Part shown: one piece after another, positions 34,206 through 45,164 of the stretch
How the letters are laid out: each line of letters opens with the position of its first letter
Numbering within the stretch: position 1 is the stretch's first letter
Position numbers and translations under genes: made by a program
Notes under the pieces: generated by a model
Seen by the model: only the letters and a program-made list of their open reading frames with translations
The model's database searches: none
What the model was told of the DNA's origin: nothing
Assembly (NCBI GenBank): GCA_037176705.1
Contig: CM073887.1
Span: 23,935,501 to 23,999,500 of the forward strand
Length of the DNA stretch: 64,000 nt
Source: Molossus alvarezi
Lineage: Eukaryota; Chordata; Mammalia; Chiroptera; Molossidae
Direction of reading: 5' to 3'

Positions 34206-35224
34206 AAAGAATAAAGTTTCCTCCCCTGATGAATAGGAAAGCAACTTTGTCGTGACCCTCTAAAAGGCATACTAAAATTGTCAAATTACATAAACTCTTT
34301 TTTATTTAAGGAAGAGAGATTGAAGTGCCAATTACATGTGTACAAAAACTACATAATGTAAAAGGCTTGAAAATAACTAAAAACTAATCACTTTTGCAAG
34401 AGTAACACCCTTCCCTGCCACAAACAGGAGAATACTAAGATAAATAAGATTTATGAAACCAGGGCAAAAATACAGCATCATTCAATGCAGGTACTTGTTG
34501 ATTTAAGAAACAAATGTTTTCACATTAGCTACAATATAAAATTACACAGAATGAATTATCCTTTCTAAACAACTCATTTGAGACAGACTCACCTAAGAAA
34601 TTAACCCATGGGACATTTACTCTAAAGGATACAGCAAAGCTTTTTAAAGGATACTTTTAAATGATTTACGTGATTAGTTAAGATATAATACTTGAAATTA
34701 ACAAAACAAATATTGTGGAGCCAATGATGCTACACACTGAATTGTCTCACTATAAGAGATTAAGACTTTAGAGACAAGTATCAAACCATAATGTTCTTAT
34801 AATGTGGCTAATGCTTTCATCTGATTCAAGCCAGCCATAAGCACTTCTAATTTTATATCTAAAGTAAATGCTTTATAATTTATTTTCACAACCTTTCAAA
34901 ATTATATCCATAAGTATCTTCAACGTTTGGCCATGATACATAGCCAGTATATCACTATATGCCAATTATGGTATCTATGAATAAGAACACAAGTAGTCCC
35001 TACTTTTAGCTGCATCCCTTTATAGATGGCATTGTCACTGCTCTTTAATCCTAGTTTTCATCACTATCGTTTACGGTAGACTCTACACTTTATGCAGAAT
35101 AATATTAATTAAGACAACCCCCCAAAGAACACATCTCATTAAAAAAAAAAAAAAAACCTAAAATAGCCAATCCAGATTTGTAATAGATGAAGCTCATACT
35201 GTATTGTTCGTGGATTTGGCAGAT
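34206..35224. other. No gene or recognised repeat seen
   Basis: AT-rich, presumably unique DNA with a 16-A run near 35140. Confidence 0.4.
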
Positions 35225-35232
35225 GTCTACAC

Positions 35233-35451
35233 CAGGGATCCATAAATTACATGCCAAACCCAACCTACCTCCTGTTTTTACATATAAAGTTTTATTGGAA
35301 CAGAGTCACACTCATTCACTTACATACTGTTTATGGCTTCTTTCACACTACAAGAGCAGAACTGAATACTTGAGACAGAGACCACGTGGTCCATAAAATC
35401 TAAAATCTATTTACTAACTGACTTTTACCAAAAATAGTTTGCAAACCCCTC
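35233..35451 (+). mobile_element. hAT-type MITE with an 8-bp target duplication
   Basis: Starts CAGGGATCCATAAATTACAT and ends AGTTTGCAAACCCCTC (inverted-repeat theme CAGGGGTTGGCAAACT). Interior 'aaagttttattggaacagag' and 'gcttctttcacactacaaga' are typical. Octamers GTCTACAC (35225-35232) and CTCTACAC (35452-35459) differ at one base, as expected for an old hAT insertion. Confidence 0.83.
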
Positions 35452-35459
35452 CTCTACAC

Positions 35460-36000
35460 AGTGAGATAGCAGAGGAAACATAAGACTTCCAAGAACCATT
35501 TCCAATGTACATGAATTGGCTGCTGCTAGCCTAGCTGTGGGCTTTGCAGTCAGTCATCTGGTGCTAAAATACACAATGCACACCCTCAAGTCTCTTTAAC
35601 CTTCCCATATCAATCCCAAAGTTGTCAAAGCAAAGCACATGGGTTACCACTCCCTACTACCAGAGTCCCACCTTTCCCACTGTCTTTACTAGTAAATCAT
35701 GTTAACCTAAAAAAGTTGCCCTTCAAGTTCATCAAAACATGGTTTCACCTGCATTAAAAAAAAAAGTGGAAAGTACAGGTGAAGACAGCAGGCATCCATA
35801 CGGCATATATTCCAGTCCCTATACCCTCATCCTGGAATCAACTTAGATTTAAGCTTTTTGTCTAAACATCTCTTCCCCAGAAGGTTCTGCCATTTCAATG
35901 ATCACTCTTAAAAGAGGCCAAAGAAGCTACTAGAAAGGTGGAGAATTCAAACTAAGCAAGATAAGAGTGGGGATATATGTATTCCTTACCTCACAATTCT
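35460..36000. other. No gene or recognised repeat seen
   Basis: Unique-looking DNA with no assignable feature. Confidence 0.35.
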
Positions 36001-36001
36001 T

Positions 36002-36256
36002 TTTGTTGTTGTTGTTGTTAATGCTCACCCAAGGATATTTTTCCATTGAGTTTTAGATAGACTGGAAGGGAGGAAGTGGGGGGGGGGGGCATCAATGCGA
36101 GAGACACATGTGGGTTGGTTGACTCCCGCAGGACCCCAGCCAGAGCAGGGGATCGAACCTGCAACTCAGGTACGTGTCCTTGATCAGGAATCAAACCAGA
36201 GACCCTTTGGTCTGAGGGCCAATGCTCTAACTGCTGGGCCAAACTGGTCAGGACCA
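36002..36256 (-). mobile_element. VES SINE, variant with two B-box-like motifs, with TSD
   Basis: Reverse copy with (GTT)n tail, an 11-G run at about 36079, and two complement B-box motifs (GGATCGAACCTGCAA and GGAATCAAACC). TSD TCACAATTCTT exact (35991-36001, 36259-36269). Confidence 0.93.
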
Positions 36257-36269
36257 CTTCACAATTCTT

Positions 36270-38026
36270 AGTCCTTGTTACAGTCCACACTAAATGCTCG
36301 CCACACCAGCTGCAGGGTTCATCACAAGAAGAATAAGAAGAAAAAAGAATGGGCTGTCTTCCAGTGTTTCATACCTCAAAGACATCTGAAATTTTTTAAG
36401 CGGTAAGTTGTTTTGGGTTTCTTTTTTAATAAAAGGATTTTTTCAAAAGAGAATTTTCAGCACTCCTGTGCCAACCCAGGGACATCCCCTCCATTGTACA
36501 GGACACAAAGACACACACCAACTTCAAGCAAGGGAAACAGCCTTCTCTGCCAGTTATTTTTAGCCCTACTTCGTCATGTCAAAGACCAAACTTAGGATAA
36601 TAGTGCTGGGTAAACTTTAAAAACATGAATATGGTGAAAGAAATCTGTTCTTTTATGTTTAAGTCTCTTAACAGTGAAATTCTATATATTCTTCTGAACT
36701 TAACCTCAGGGGACCAATATACTCTACAAGTATGTCATAGCTGATTCAAAAACAGAATCATATGCCCTAAGACTGAACTGGTGACCATGTTTAAAGGCTG
36801 TTCCTCTCTTTTCAATTTCAACTCTTACTCACTTTTAAAATATTTATTTTAAGGAGAATTCACCCATTCTCTGTTCTTACTATATCTTTGCTAACTCACA
36901 GATTTCCCTTCCCCGCCACAAGTAAAAATACCCATTTTTCATTCTCCATCAGCACTCTCAAGAAACCTTAATACTTTGAAAATGACTCCCAGCTCTACAT
37001 TTTCAGCATATCACTCATTAGTTTAACTCTCTTATGTCTTGAGATTGCATCAGTATCCAACATTTACCCTAAAATTTAAGGTCCAAAACAAAATATAATG
37101 CCCCACTTTTGAACTATTTTTTACAAGAAACCACTAGAGCACCATACTAAAATAGTGGTACGATCTTCCTTTTCACTCCTCCAACTGTATAGCTCTTTTC
37201 GTTGACTATGGTGTAAAAATGTTGGTTCTCTAGAAAAAGTCCTCTTGTCTTAAAATACAGTTTCTCCTCAATCATCTAAAACTACCGTCTCAGGAACATT
37301 CTTCTCAATTGCTTCTTTGATCTGTAAACATGTATCTACACAAACACAGATTGACCCTAAACCTATTCAACAACTTCCCTCTGTATTCCCACCAAGCTAA
37401 CTCCCTAATTACATTTGTCCCTCACACCCTCCAATTCCAAAAGTCTTAAACACTTTACTTCCCAAAAAAGATCTTCCCAGATTTGGTTCAGACATTCTAA
37501 TTAGTCCTCCATAGTTCAACACCAACAATTCCCTAATAAAAATGTCAAAGATATACATTTATATCTATAAGGTACCAAATATACAGTGGCAGTAGACCAA
37601 TAGTAGTCCATTCTCACTTTCCTACAATTTCATACAATCTGTGATTCATTATCTTTGCCACCCATAAGTAAAAGCATCTCAAAGGCAGGGATCCCAAATA
37701 CTTTGTTATTTCTTTGATACCCAAATATGCAATAAAACATTACCACAGTCAAAGCAATAAAAAGTAAGTAAACAACTTTGATGGAGTACAATCTACACTT
37801 AAACTATAGTTTGTTGGTTTGTCCTCTCTTCCTTCCCCCCAAAAAAGACTGTGAAAAGACTAGACTTTTCTTCCTCCTATTTCGATAAAACATGGGATAC
37901 TGAATTCCTCAAGGTCACACAATAAGAGAACAGAACCAGAGAGAGAAATTTTCTTTTTATTTCACGTCTAATATTATATCCACTACTCAATATTTTCATG
38001 TTAGTACCCATTCAAAACAGAATTTA
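36270..38026. other. Long stretch with no gene or recognised repeat
   Basis: AT-rich non-coding DNA; chance frame at 36413-36595 has no supporting features. Confidence 0.4.
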
Positions 38027-38028
38027 AG

Positions 38029-38302
38029 CCCTGGTGGGTCTGACTCAGCAGTTAGAACGTCAGCCCTAGGATCAAAGGGTCCTGGGTTCAATTCCTAGTC
38101 GAGGGCATATAGGTCCCCGACCCTAGATCACCAGCCCTGTCGGGGTTGTGTGGAAAGTAACCAATCAATGTCTCTGTCTCTCTGTCTATCTGTCTGTCTG
38201 TCTGTCTGTCTCCCCCACCCCTTCCACTATATCTTTTTTTTAAAAAATCAATGGAAAAATATTCTCAGGTGAGGATTAACAAAAAAAAAAAAAAAAAAAA
38301 AT
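38029..38302 (+). mobile_element. VES SINE, decayed type A variant
   Basis: A box TCTGACTCAGCAGTTAGAAC, B box GGTTCAATTCC, a (GTCT)n tract at about 38182-38211, end ATTCTCAGGTGAGGATTAAC and a 20-A tail. Confidence 0.9.
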
Positions 38303-38304
38303 TT

Positions 38305-38800
38305 TAGGGTTCCTTATAAAAGCATATCAAGAACATGGCATATAAAGAAAAACAAAACAGGTGGAGAAGTTCCAGAGGAGAGCAAAGTGATCAAAAGAAA
38401 TAAATTAGTCTAAGACACTTCAAAAGACAAAAAGTACAAGATGGAAACATTGTTTGAGAAAGTTTTAAATACATTTAATCAAGATCCTGAATGGAGAAGT
38501 TACCACAGACAACCCCAGACTTAAATTCGTTCCCACAAAGCTTATCCCAGCAGTGGCTTCAGAGAGAGCAAAACCACACAGTTATCTTCAAGGACCATCA
38601 TTCTCTATACAGTACTCCCTATGTTCTGTTATATAAAATTCCACTCTATGCTGAAGCTTTAAGGTCTGTATAAATTACTTTCTTGTACCTTAATGTGGCA
38701 CTCTGAGAAGATACCTAAAGTACAAATCAAAGATTTTATAGACGTCACCTCTAAAATAATGGAAGGGCAAAAAAAAAAAAAAAATCACAAATCACCCTTC
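38305..38800. other. No gene or recognised repeat seen
   Basis: AT-rich DNA, nothing assignable. Confidence 0.35.
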
Positions 38801-38816
38801 AAAATATTAAATATCA

Positions 38817-39061
38817 GCCCTGACCGGACTGGCTCAGCGGTAAGAGCACCAGCCTGCGGACCAGAGAGTCCCAGGTTCGGTTCCCACTAAGGGCACATAC
38901 CTCAGTTGCAGTTTGTCCCCGGGCCAAATGGGGTCGTGTGTATGGCAACCACTTGATGGTCTCTCTCACATGGATGTTTCTGTCTCTGTCTCTTCCCGCC
39001 TTTCTCCCTCCCACTCTGTCTGAAGATAAAAATGCGAAAAACGTCTTTGGGTGAGCATAAA
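38817..39061 (+). mobile_element. VES SINE, type A, with TSD
   Basis: GCCCTGACCGGACTGGCTCA head, B box GGTTCGGTTCCC, end CGTCTTTGGGTGAGCATAAA. TSD AAAATATTAAATATCA at left (38801-38816) and AATATATTAAATATCA at right (about 39062-39078). Confidence 0.94.
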
Positions 39062-39079
39062 AAATATATTAAATATCAA

Positions 39080-39848
39080 AAGTTTCTCAAAATATTAAAT
39101 ATGAAAAGGTAGAGAAGTAAAGAAACTCAAATAAGCAAAGCATCCAGTCACTCTGCCAAATAACAAGTGCTGGCAATTAGGAGATATGCTACTCCCTCCA
39201 CCCCAAAAAATCATTTGGGTAAGGAATAACAACTTTCATAAACTGGTTACAGGACCAAATGCTCTCCCCCAATTAACTTGTGATTCATAAGAACTCAGAA
39301 TTTCCCTAGTAATCGAAATGTTACCGTGTCCTCCTGATACACAGGAATTGGCCCCAGGAAATGAGAAAGTAAAAACTCCAGTACGGACAGGTACTGAAAT
39401 GAAAATCTCTTCAAGGAACAGTGCACGAAATAAAATTAAATTAAAGGAATTTTACTTTCAGGGGCTCACAGGGTAAGAGGTTCCCTCCCTCTTGAGAAGC
39501 CCAGTAAGAGTTGCCCAGAAACAAAAACTACAGCGCAGTTTTTCACACCTGGCGTACCAGGAAAAGGTATATTACAGAGATGTCCTTTGTATGCACATAC
39601 ACACCGGCTTCCTCAATTTCCTTTTGTCAATTACCAGCCAGAAAGGTGCAAGTGTCCACTGTGGTGAAAGACAGAACTCTTCTAAGAGAAGCCAGTAACC
39701 TTGCGTATTACACGTAAAAGAGCAAAAAGGTTAAACACGGGACTGCCTAATACCGTCTCCTGCCGGGAGGAATAAAGGCACCTCCTCTCATCTAGGCACT
39801 CCCTACACTCCTGGAAACCATCAGCAAAACTCCCGGAGGTCGCACCAG
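39080..39848. other. Left shore of the CpG island; no gene seen
   Basis: GC content rises from left to right. Several overlapping short frames (39492-39891) but no recognised protein. Confidence 0.35.
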
Positions 39849-39896
39849 CATCTTCCCACTTCCCACCCCTCGATCCCCTTCCCGGGGCCACTCACA

Positions 39897-40150
39897 CTTT
39901 AGAGACGAGCCTTGGCGCTGAGAAAGGGGGCTGGTTCCCTTCCTCCTCCGGACCGAGACTGCAGCTGCCGCGGCTCCGACCCGCGCGTCCCTGAGACGAA
40001 GCGGGGCTCGTGTCGCTCAACCAGGCGGCCCGCCGGGTCTCTTCCGCGCTGCCGGAGCAGAGGCGGCTTTGGCCCCGCGTAGCTCCTCTTTTCCTCTTCC
40101 TGGGTCCCTTCACGCTGGCTTCTGCCTGTCCTAGGCCACTTCTCCCGGGA
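39897..40150 (-). other. Possible minus-strand exon with splice donor at 39896/39895
   Basis: The complement reads CGTCTCTAAAGTGTGAGTGG: GTGAGT is a full-strength donor core, giving a last exon base near 39896. The exon would extend right to an unknown start; a palindromic TATA-like site lies at 40182-40189. The open frame through it has no ATG, so a 5' UTR exon is the likely reading. Extent uncertain. Confidence 0.35.
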
Positions 40151-40181
40151 CAGTCACGTTCCGGAGGCTCCGGATTTTGTG

Positions 40182-40189
40182 TTTATAAA
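40182..40189. promoter_or_regulatory. Palindromic TATA-like site
   Basis: TTTATAAA reads the same on both strands and is the only AT-rich island within about 1 kb of GC-rich promoter DNA. It could serve either direction. Function not shown. Confidence 0.4.
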
Positions 40190-40265
40190 GTTTCCTCTGG
40201 GCGGAGGCAGCGGCCGGCCCCCCGGGTCCCCCCGGCCCCGCCGCCCTCGGGGCTGGGGCGGGGGA

Positions 40266-40365
40266 GGGGGCTCTAAGAACTCCTCCCGGAGTCCTGCCGA
40301 GGAGCCGGGGGGCCGGCGACTGGCCCGGGGAGAAGACCCCCGAGGGGGATAAGGGAAGGGGGAAG
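40266..40365 (+). other. Possible plus-strand first exon with donor at 40365/40366
   Basis: GGGGGAAG then GTAAGC is a good donor. The upstream sequence has no obvious start codon, so it would be a 5' UTR exon; its left end is a guess. Confidence 0.3.
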
Positions 40366-40739
40366 GTAAGCAAAGGACAGCGGCGCCGGTCCTGCTCTCC
40401 CCGCCGCCCCGGCCACCGCTTCACATCGGGATCCACGCCCCCCGGCCGGGGGTGGTCGCTGGGCTTGGGGCCCCGGCTCATACACTCCGGGGCGAGATGC
40501 TAAGGCCCCGGGCGGGTGGCCGAGGCGGCGGCAAGGTGGGGGACCCGGCCGGCTCCGCTCGGCGCCGCCCCCGCTCCCGGCTCCTGCATGTGTCGCTGCG
40601 GCTGGGACCCCCTCCCTATACCTTGGGGGTCCCGCGCCCCGCGCCCCGGGACCAGACAGAAGCTCCGACCCCTCCTCGGCGTCCTCTCACCGCGGAGCTG
40701 CTGACTAGCCCGGGCCCGGGGTAGCCGCCTCCCTGCCCC

Positions 40740-40804
40740 CCAGCCGCCGGCTCCGGCTCGGGCTCGGGCTCCGGCGTGTGCAGCCGCTGCTGCCGGCCGG
40801 GAAG
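40740..40804 (+). other. Possible plus-strand exon end with donor at 40804/40805
   Basis: GGCCGGGAAG then GTGAGG. Flanking repeats of GGCTCG and CTGCTG. Only the donor supports this; the start is unknown. Confidence 0.28.
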
Positions 40805-41037
40805 GTGAGGGGGGGAGAGGAGCGGTGGCCGCGGCTCCCGCTGGCCCAGGCTGGGGCGGAGGTCGTGGCGGCAGCCAGTGCACGGGGGCGGGGTCTTTCG
40901 GATGCTCCCAGGCTCTCACGCTCTCGGCGGCGGCGGCGGCGGTAGCGCCCGGAGCTCAGCTCGCTGTCTCGCTCGCTCTGTGCGGGGCTCTCGCCTCACT
41001 CCAGAGAGAGGGGCGGGAGGAAAGCGTCGCGGGCCGA

Positions 41038-41058
41038 TGACGCAAGTCACCTAGCAAC
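41038..41058. promoter_or_regulatory. Adjacent CREB/ATF-type site and RFX X-box
   Basis: TGACGCAA (41038-41045) is directly followed by GTCACCTAGCAAC (41046-41058), which fits the X-box consensus GTNRCC-N(0-3)-RGYAAC exactly. On the minus strand the order is X-box then TTGCGTCATC, like the X1-X2 pair of MHC class II promoters. RFX and CREB/ATF proteins are the expected binders. RFX sites are also common in ciliary gene promoters, so no gene class is implied. Confidence 0.65.
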
Positions 41059-41231
41059 CGCTCTCCTCCCCCCTCCCTTTTCTTTCCGCTCGGAGGCTTC
41101 CTCGGCAGGCCTTTTTCCCCTTTCCACCACCCCGCCCTGGGCGACTCGGGCGCGCTCTGATGACTCTCCAAAGGAAGAGGAAGTCCGGGCTCGGCGAGCG
41201 GGTGGGTGCGCCTCGGGCCGCGGGACTCACC

Positions 41232-41290
41232 GCCGCTGCCGCCGCCTCTACGGCCGCGTCAGAACTGAAGAGAGGAAGGGGAGGAGCCGA
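41232..41290 (-). other. Possible minus-strand first exon with donor at 41231/41230
   Basis: The complement reads GGCGGCGGCAGCGGCG then GTGAGTCCC, an excellent donor. The exon contains no ATG and looks like a 5' UTR exon (GACGCGGCCGTAGAGGC). It may be the first exon of the same leftward gene as the donor at 39896. Confidence 0.4.
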
Positions 41291-41422
41291 GGGGAGCCTA
41301 GGCTGCCGCCTGATCTTGCCCCCGACATGAGGGCGGCGGACAGGCTTCCTCTTTAGCGGTTTCCTTCAGGGCAGGTGGTGACTGCTCCTTTGGGAGCAAG
41401 GAAAAGGATCAGGCCGCGCGGC

Positions 41423-41448
41423 CATGCTCCGGTGCGCACCACCTGAAG
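41423..41448 (+). other. Possible plus-strand exon end with donor at 41448/41449
   Basis: An ATG at 41423 begins MLRCAPPE, then the donor CCTGAAG / GTGAGGC. Eight codons followed by a donor could be a coding first-exon end or chance. No acceptor partner can be pointed to. Confidence 0.22.
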
Positions 41449-41459
41449 GTGAGGCATTT

Positions 41460-42800
41460 GGCCCCAAACAGGCCTTTGAAAAGCTGTACCGAGCGAGAAG
41501 TTGCCCTACAGCCTGATCGGCTCGCTGCACCTGTTCCGGGGAGCGAGCACCCCACCCTTTCCGTGGTGTGAGGCGAGACCCAGCGCCGGATAACGTGTCA
41601 TCGGACCGAGTAACTGTTTAGTGAATGGGTGGATGAATGAATGAACACTCGCGCAGCCCAGAAGAGTGGATGAAGTGCTGGCGCTCTGTAAACTGCAGAG
41701 CCTTGTAAAGATGAGTTATAATGCACCCCCCTCCCCAAAGGAAATACGGGTGAGGCTTGAGTATCGAGTCACAACTTGAGTCTTATTAGAGAAAAAGGAG
41801 GCGCATCGCCCCGGCGAGGGAAGGGAGCCATCCTCCTGGAGATTGTGGAGTATTTTTGACAGTTTTTCGCGGGGAGCGGGGGATCGGGGGTGCTGCGGGG
41901 ATTGAATAGTGCCTCACTCCTAGTAATCATTTGTGCTTGTGGTCTGAAGCTTTGGAGAACTGACCTTGGTTGTTAATCGGTGTACATTACCGTCATCAAG
42001 AAACTGGCCTGTGTTGCAAGTCTAACTCAAAGGCTATTTCCTTTCTAAAATAAATGTTATTACTGTTGTGCAGCTTTTCCTACAAATGTTATCCTGGAAA
42101 GTAAATTCAAGTAAAACCTCAGGAAGCTGAAAGTGTAGTTCTCTAGGAAAAGAGGTTTTCAAATAAAAGGACCCAAATCCTCAGATTGAACCTGTCCTGG
42201 GGTTACAGTGTGAGAAGGAGATAAAAGCAGCAGCGATGGTGAAACGGAGCAGATTCCACAGTCCTGTCGTTGGATCCTGGCGCGCCCTACCTGCTCTGGA
42301 AGGGGCAGTGCTGGATATTACAAGTCTTTCGGCCTTGGGGGATAAGGAGCACGTTTTTATAGGCAGATTTGGGGAGCTCGGGGTTTCTGCCACTACTGCC
42401 ACCACCATATGCAAACCGTAGACCAAGGAAACTACTAACTGGATAAATCCAAAGCCTCATTTTCATTAAAATGCTGCAGAAAAAGTGATGGGAGGGGGCC
42501 GGGGGGTGTTGCAGAAGCAAGGAGAAACAAAGTGGCACCTGCCCAACTGCCCTTAATCCTAAATTCCAAGAGCCAGGTTAGCTATCCTGCTTAAGCTACC
42601 CTGAATTTGACTGCCCTTTCATAACATGCCATGTCTATGTTCTTCCAAATAAGACTCACAGGAATCAGACTATCAAGTGCACATAACTACAGAACAAATC
42701 TTTTTTGGTTTTGCCTGTCTTCCTGATTTCCTGATGGAAGCTGAAGGGATGGAATGCACAGATTTGGGGGATTTTGTGAAGCTGAGTGCCTCAGATTTTA
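41460..42800. other. Right shore and unique DNA; no gene assigned
   Basis: GC falls back to background by about 42 kb. One ATG-started frame of about 61 codons at 42236-42421 (MVKRSRFHSPVVGSWRALPA...) is moderately GC-rich. I do not recognise it, and the opposite strand is also open there. Confidence 0.35.
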
Positions 42801-42816
42801 AGTTCTGTGGGGTTTT

Positions 42817-43028
42817 ATTTAATATTTATTACTTTTTTTCATTGATTTTTAGAAAGAGGAAGGGGGAGAAAGAGAGAGAAATACTGATCAGTTGCCTCCC
42901 CAGCCCCCACCTGGGATGGAATCCATCTCTGAACCGGAAACTTAGGTTGGTGCCCTGACCAGAATTGAATCTGCCACCTTCTAGTATACTGGAAGATGCT
43001 CCATCCAACTGAGCCCCCCAGGCCAGGT
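42817..43028 (-). mobile_element. VES SINE, type B, with TSD
   Basis: Reverse copy: TTTCATTGATTTTTAGAAAG tail side, B-box complement AGAATTGAATCTGCC, 'aactgagccccccaggccag' at the head. TSD AGTTCTGTGGGGTTTT (42801-42816) and AGTTCTGTGGGTTTT (43030-43044). Confidence 0.92.
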
Positions 43029-43044
43029 CAGTTCTGTGGGTTTT

Positions 43045-43588
43045 GAATAAAAAGAGTGCAACCCAGCAACCAATGCCTCAAGGAAAGTGTGTACCAAACA
43101 GGCTTTTTTCAGCAGCCTGATCTTTGGCTCCACCTTAGAACCTTAGTGCTCAAAGCAGAATGGCACTCCTGAGAGCCCTCCACCACCTAGGTAAGAGATA
43201 ACAGCTCCACTATACTTCCCTGGGCAAGAGCCACTCACCTCACCACCCAGCATGATAACTGGAGGAAACAGCTGGAACTGGCAAATGGAGAAGAGGAAGT
43301 TCATAAATGTCCAACTTGGTCAGCAATTTTTTAGTTCTTGTATTGCTTTTTTTTATTAATTCAGAGAAGAAAACAGCTAGTTCATTCAAAATTCAAAAAA
43401 TTTTGAAGTTTTAGGTAACATTTTTTTTTCCTGGTTCATCAATTTGTTTCTGAAAAATCTTCATTTGGTTTTGTCATTAATAGTCACTAAATATTTTTAT
43501 CTAATAAAATCTAGCTATTATATTTTAAATTTAGCATTGAGTAAAAACAGCCTTAAAGAAACAACTTCATAAAATATCAAGGTAAGCT
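43045..43588. other. No gene or recognised repeat seen
   Basis: Mixed DNA, nothing assignable. Confidence 0.35.
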
Positions 43589-43589
43589 C

Positions 43590-43734
43590 AGCTGGCCAGA
43601 GTGGCTTAGTTGGCTGAGCATTGTCCCATGCAGCTAAAGGTTGCTGGTTCGATTCCCTGCCAGGGCACAGGAGGCAGCTGATCAATGTTTCTCTTCCTCT
43701 AAAATAATAAATAAATAAAAACATATTAAATATA
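43590..43734 (+). mobile_element. Short VES-type SINE (internally deleted) with TSD
   Basis: A box GTGGCTTAGTTGGCTGAGCA and B box GGTTCGATTCCC are kept, but the middle 'CACATGCC...GGGGGCAT' part is missing. TSD ATATCAAGGTAAGCT (about 43576) and ATATTAAGGTAGGCT (about 43735). Confidence 0.9.
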
Positions 43735-43836
43735 TATTAAGGTAGGCTTAGATGTAACAACACTGAAGAGCAAAGGCTTTACAAAGTTCTGACTTGAAAT
43801 TTAAAGTTGAGTCGTTGAATTAAAAATGGAGTTGCT

Positions 43837-44088
43837 GCCCTGGCCAGTTTGGCTCAGCGGCAGCAGCTAGAGCGTCGGCCCGGCTCATGTACCAGAGAGT
43901 TCTGGGTTCAGTTCCTGCTAAAGGCACGTATCTCGGTTGCAATTTGTCCCAGCCCCAGTTGGGGTTGTGTGGGTGGCAACTACTCGATGTGTCTTTCTCA
44001 CATCGATGTTTCTCTTCCTCTCTCCTTCCCACTCTATCTGAAGATGAATGCAAAAATGTCCTTGGATGAAGATTAAAAAAAAAAAAGG
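43837..44088 (+). mobile_element. VES SINE, type A, with an A-box insertion
   Basis: GCCCTGGCCAGTTTGGCTCA head, then an extra 'gcagca' in the A-box region (GCGGCAGCAGCTAGAGCGTC). B box GGTTCAGTTCC, end TGTCCTTGGATGAAGATTAA. Confidence 0.93.
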
Positions 44089-44308
44089 GTTGCCAAAGGT
44101 ACCAAATACATAAATATAATTGTATATTTTTTGTGTTAAATTCCAAAAGCAATGATCTATAGAACATCAAAGGGTTAGAATATCTATCATAAACATAGAA
44201 TTTTCACATTTACTTCACCATTCAGTGAACAAAAACTTACCACTTACTATTTCCTAACACTGGACTAAGTACTTGCTGGACATATAATGGTGAAAAATAA
44301 ACAGACCT

Positions 44309-44518
44309 GCCTGGCTGGTGTGGTTCAGTGGTTAAGCATCAACCCATGCACCAAAAGGTCACTGGTTGGATTCCCGGTCCAGGGCACATGCCCAGGTTGT
44401 AGGCCAAATCCCTAATGGGGGGCATGCAGGAGGAGGCCAGTCGATGTTCTCCCTCATCGGTGTTTCTATCTCTCCCTCTCCCTTCCTCTTTCTCTAAAAG
44501 CAATAAAAGAAAAAAATG
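44309..44518 (+). mobile_element. VES SINE, type B
   Basis: GCCTGGCTGGTGTGGTTCAG head, B box GGTTGGATTCCC, GGGGGGCATGCAGGAGG block, and CTAAAAGCAATAAAAG tail. Confidence 0.93.
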
Positions 44519-44639
44519 TTTAAAACGATTTGAATATGTCTGGTAATATATTCAACAAATAAATGAGTGACTGCTTTAATTCTCTTAATAAGCAAATAAA
44601 TGATCACATACTAGAAACTTTCGATCCTATTGTTATTTG

Positions 44640-45160
44640 TCAGACTATCATTATAATTTTGAGACATTCAAAAAGTAGTATAATGTGTATCCATACACCT
44701 TTACCTTGCTACATTTGCTTTCTAAACGTTTTCTGGACCATCTAAAACTAAATTGCAGGTATCATGATGCTCACTCCCAAATACTTTAGCAGGAATAACC
44801 TAAGAAAAAGGATATACTAACCCAACCTTTAATTAGACTTAAGAAAATGAAACAAAAATCTTTAAATATAGTTCACATTTAAATTTCCCTAATTATTTCA
44901 ATAATATTACTTTCCATCTTTATTGGTATATAACTAACAAATAACATTGTATAAGTTTATGATGTACAACATAATGATTACCACAATTAGGTTAGTTAGC
45001 ATACTATCACCTCACATAGTTACCTTTTTTGTTTGTTTGAGTGATGACATTTAATCTACTCTCAGCAGATTTCAAATATAAAATACCAACAACATTCTTG
45101 ATAGCTGTCCCCCCCACCGCAACCTGGATCAAGTCAGGGTTCACATATTGTATTCTTCAG
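44640..45160 (+). mobile_element. L1M 3' UTR
   Basis: About 44920-45080: 'ctttattggtatataactaa', 'tgtataagtttatgatgtac', 'cataatgattaccacaatta', 'atcacctcacatagttacct' and 'tttaatctactctcagcaga' match the L1MB-type 3' UTR. The stretch before it (44660-44890) has weaker L1M 3' UTR themes. Confidence 0.65.
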
Positions 45161-45164
45161 TCAT

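Larger units (their letters stand above)
39850..41450. promoter_or_regulatory. CpG-island promoter, possibly bidirectional
   Basis: About 1.6 kb of very GC-rich, CpG-dense DNA in an otherwise CpG-poor window, with no repeats. GC boxes lie near 40252-40268 (GGGGCGGGGGAGGGG), 40884-40893 (GGGGGCGGGG) and 41008-41020 (GAGGGGCGGGAGG). A (CGG)6 run sits at 40925-40942. Donor-like sites occur on both strands (listed separately). These are features of a housekeeping-type promoter with untranslated first exons. The gene or genes cannot be named from the sequence, and the several open frames here reflect GC-rich composition. Confidence 0.85.

Noticed and set aside
40010..41171. Long overlapping frames in the CpG island, up to 139 codons, some starting at non-ATG codons
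   Set aside because: GC-rich DNA has few stop codons. The proteins are low-complexity (P, A, R, G), overlap on both strands, and match no family I know.
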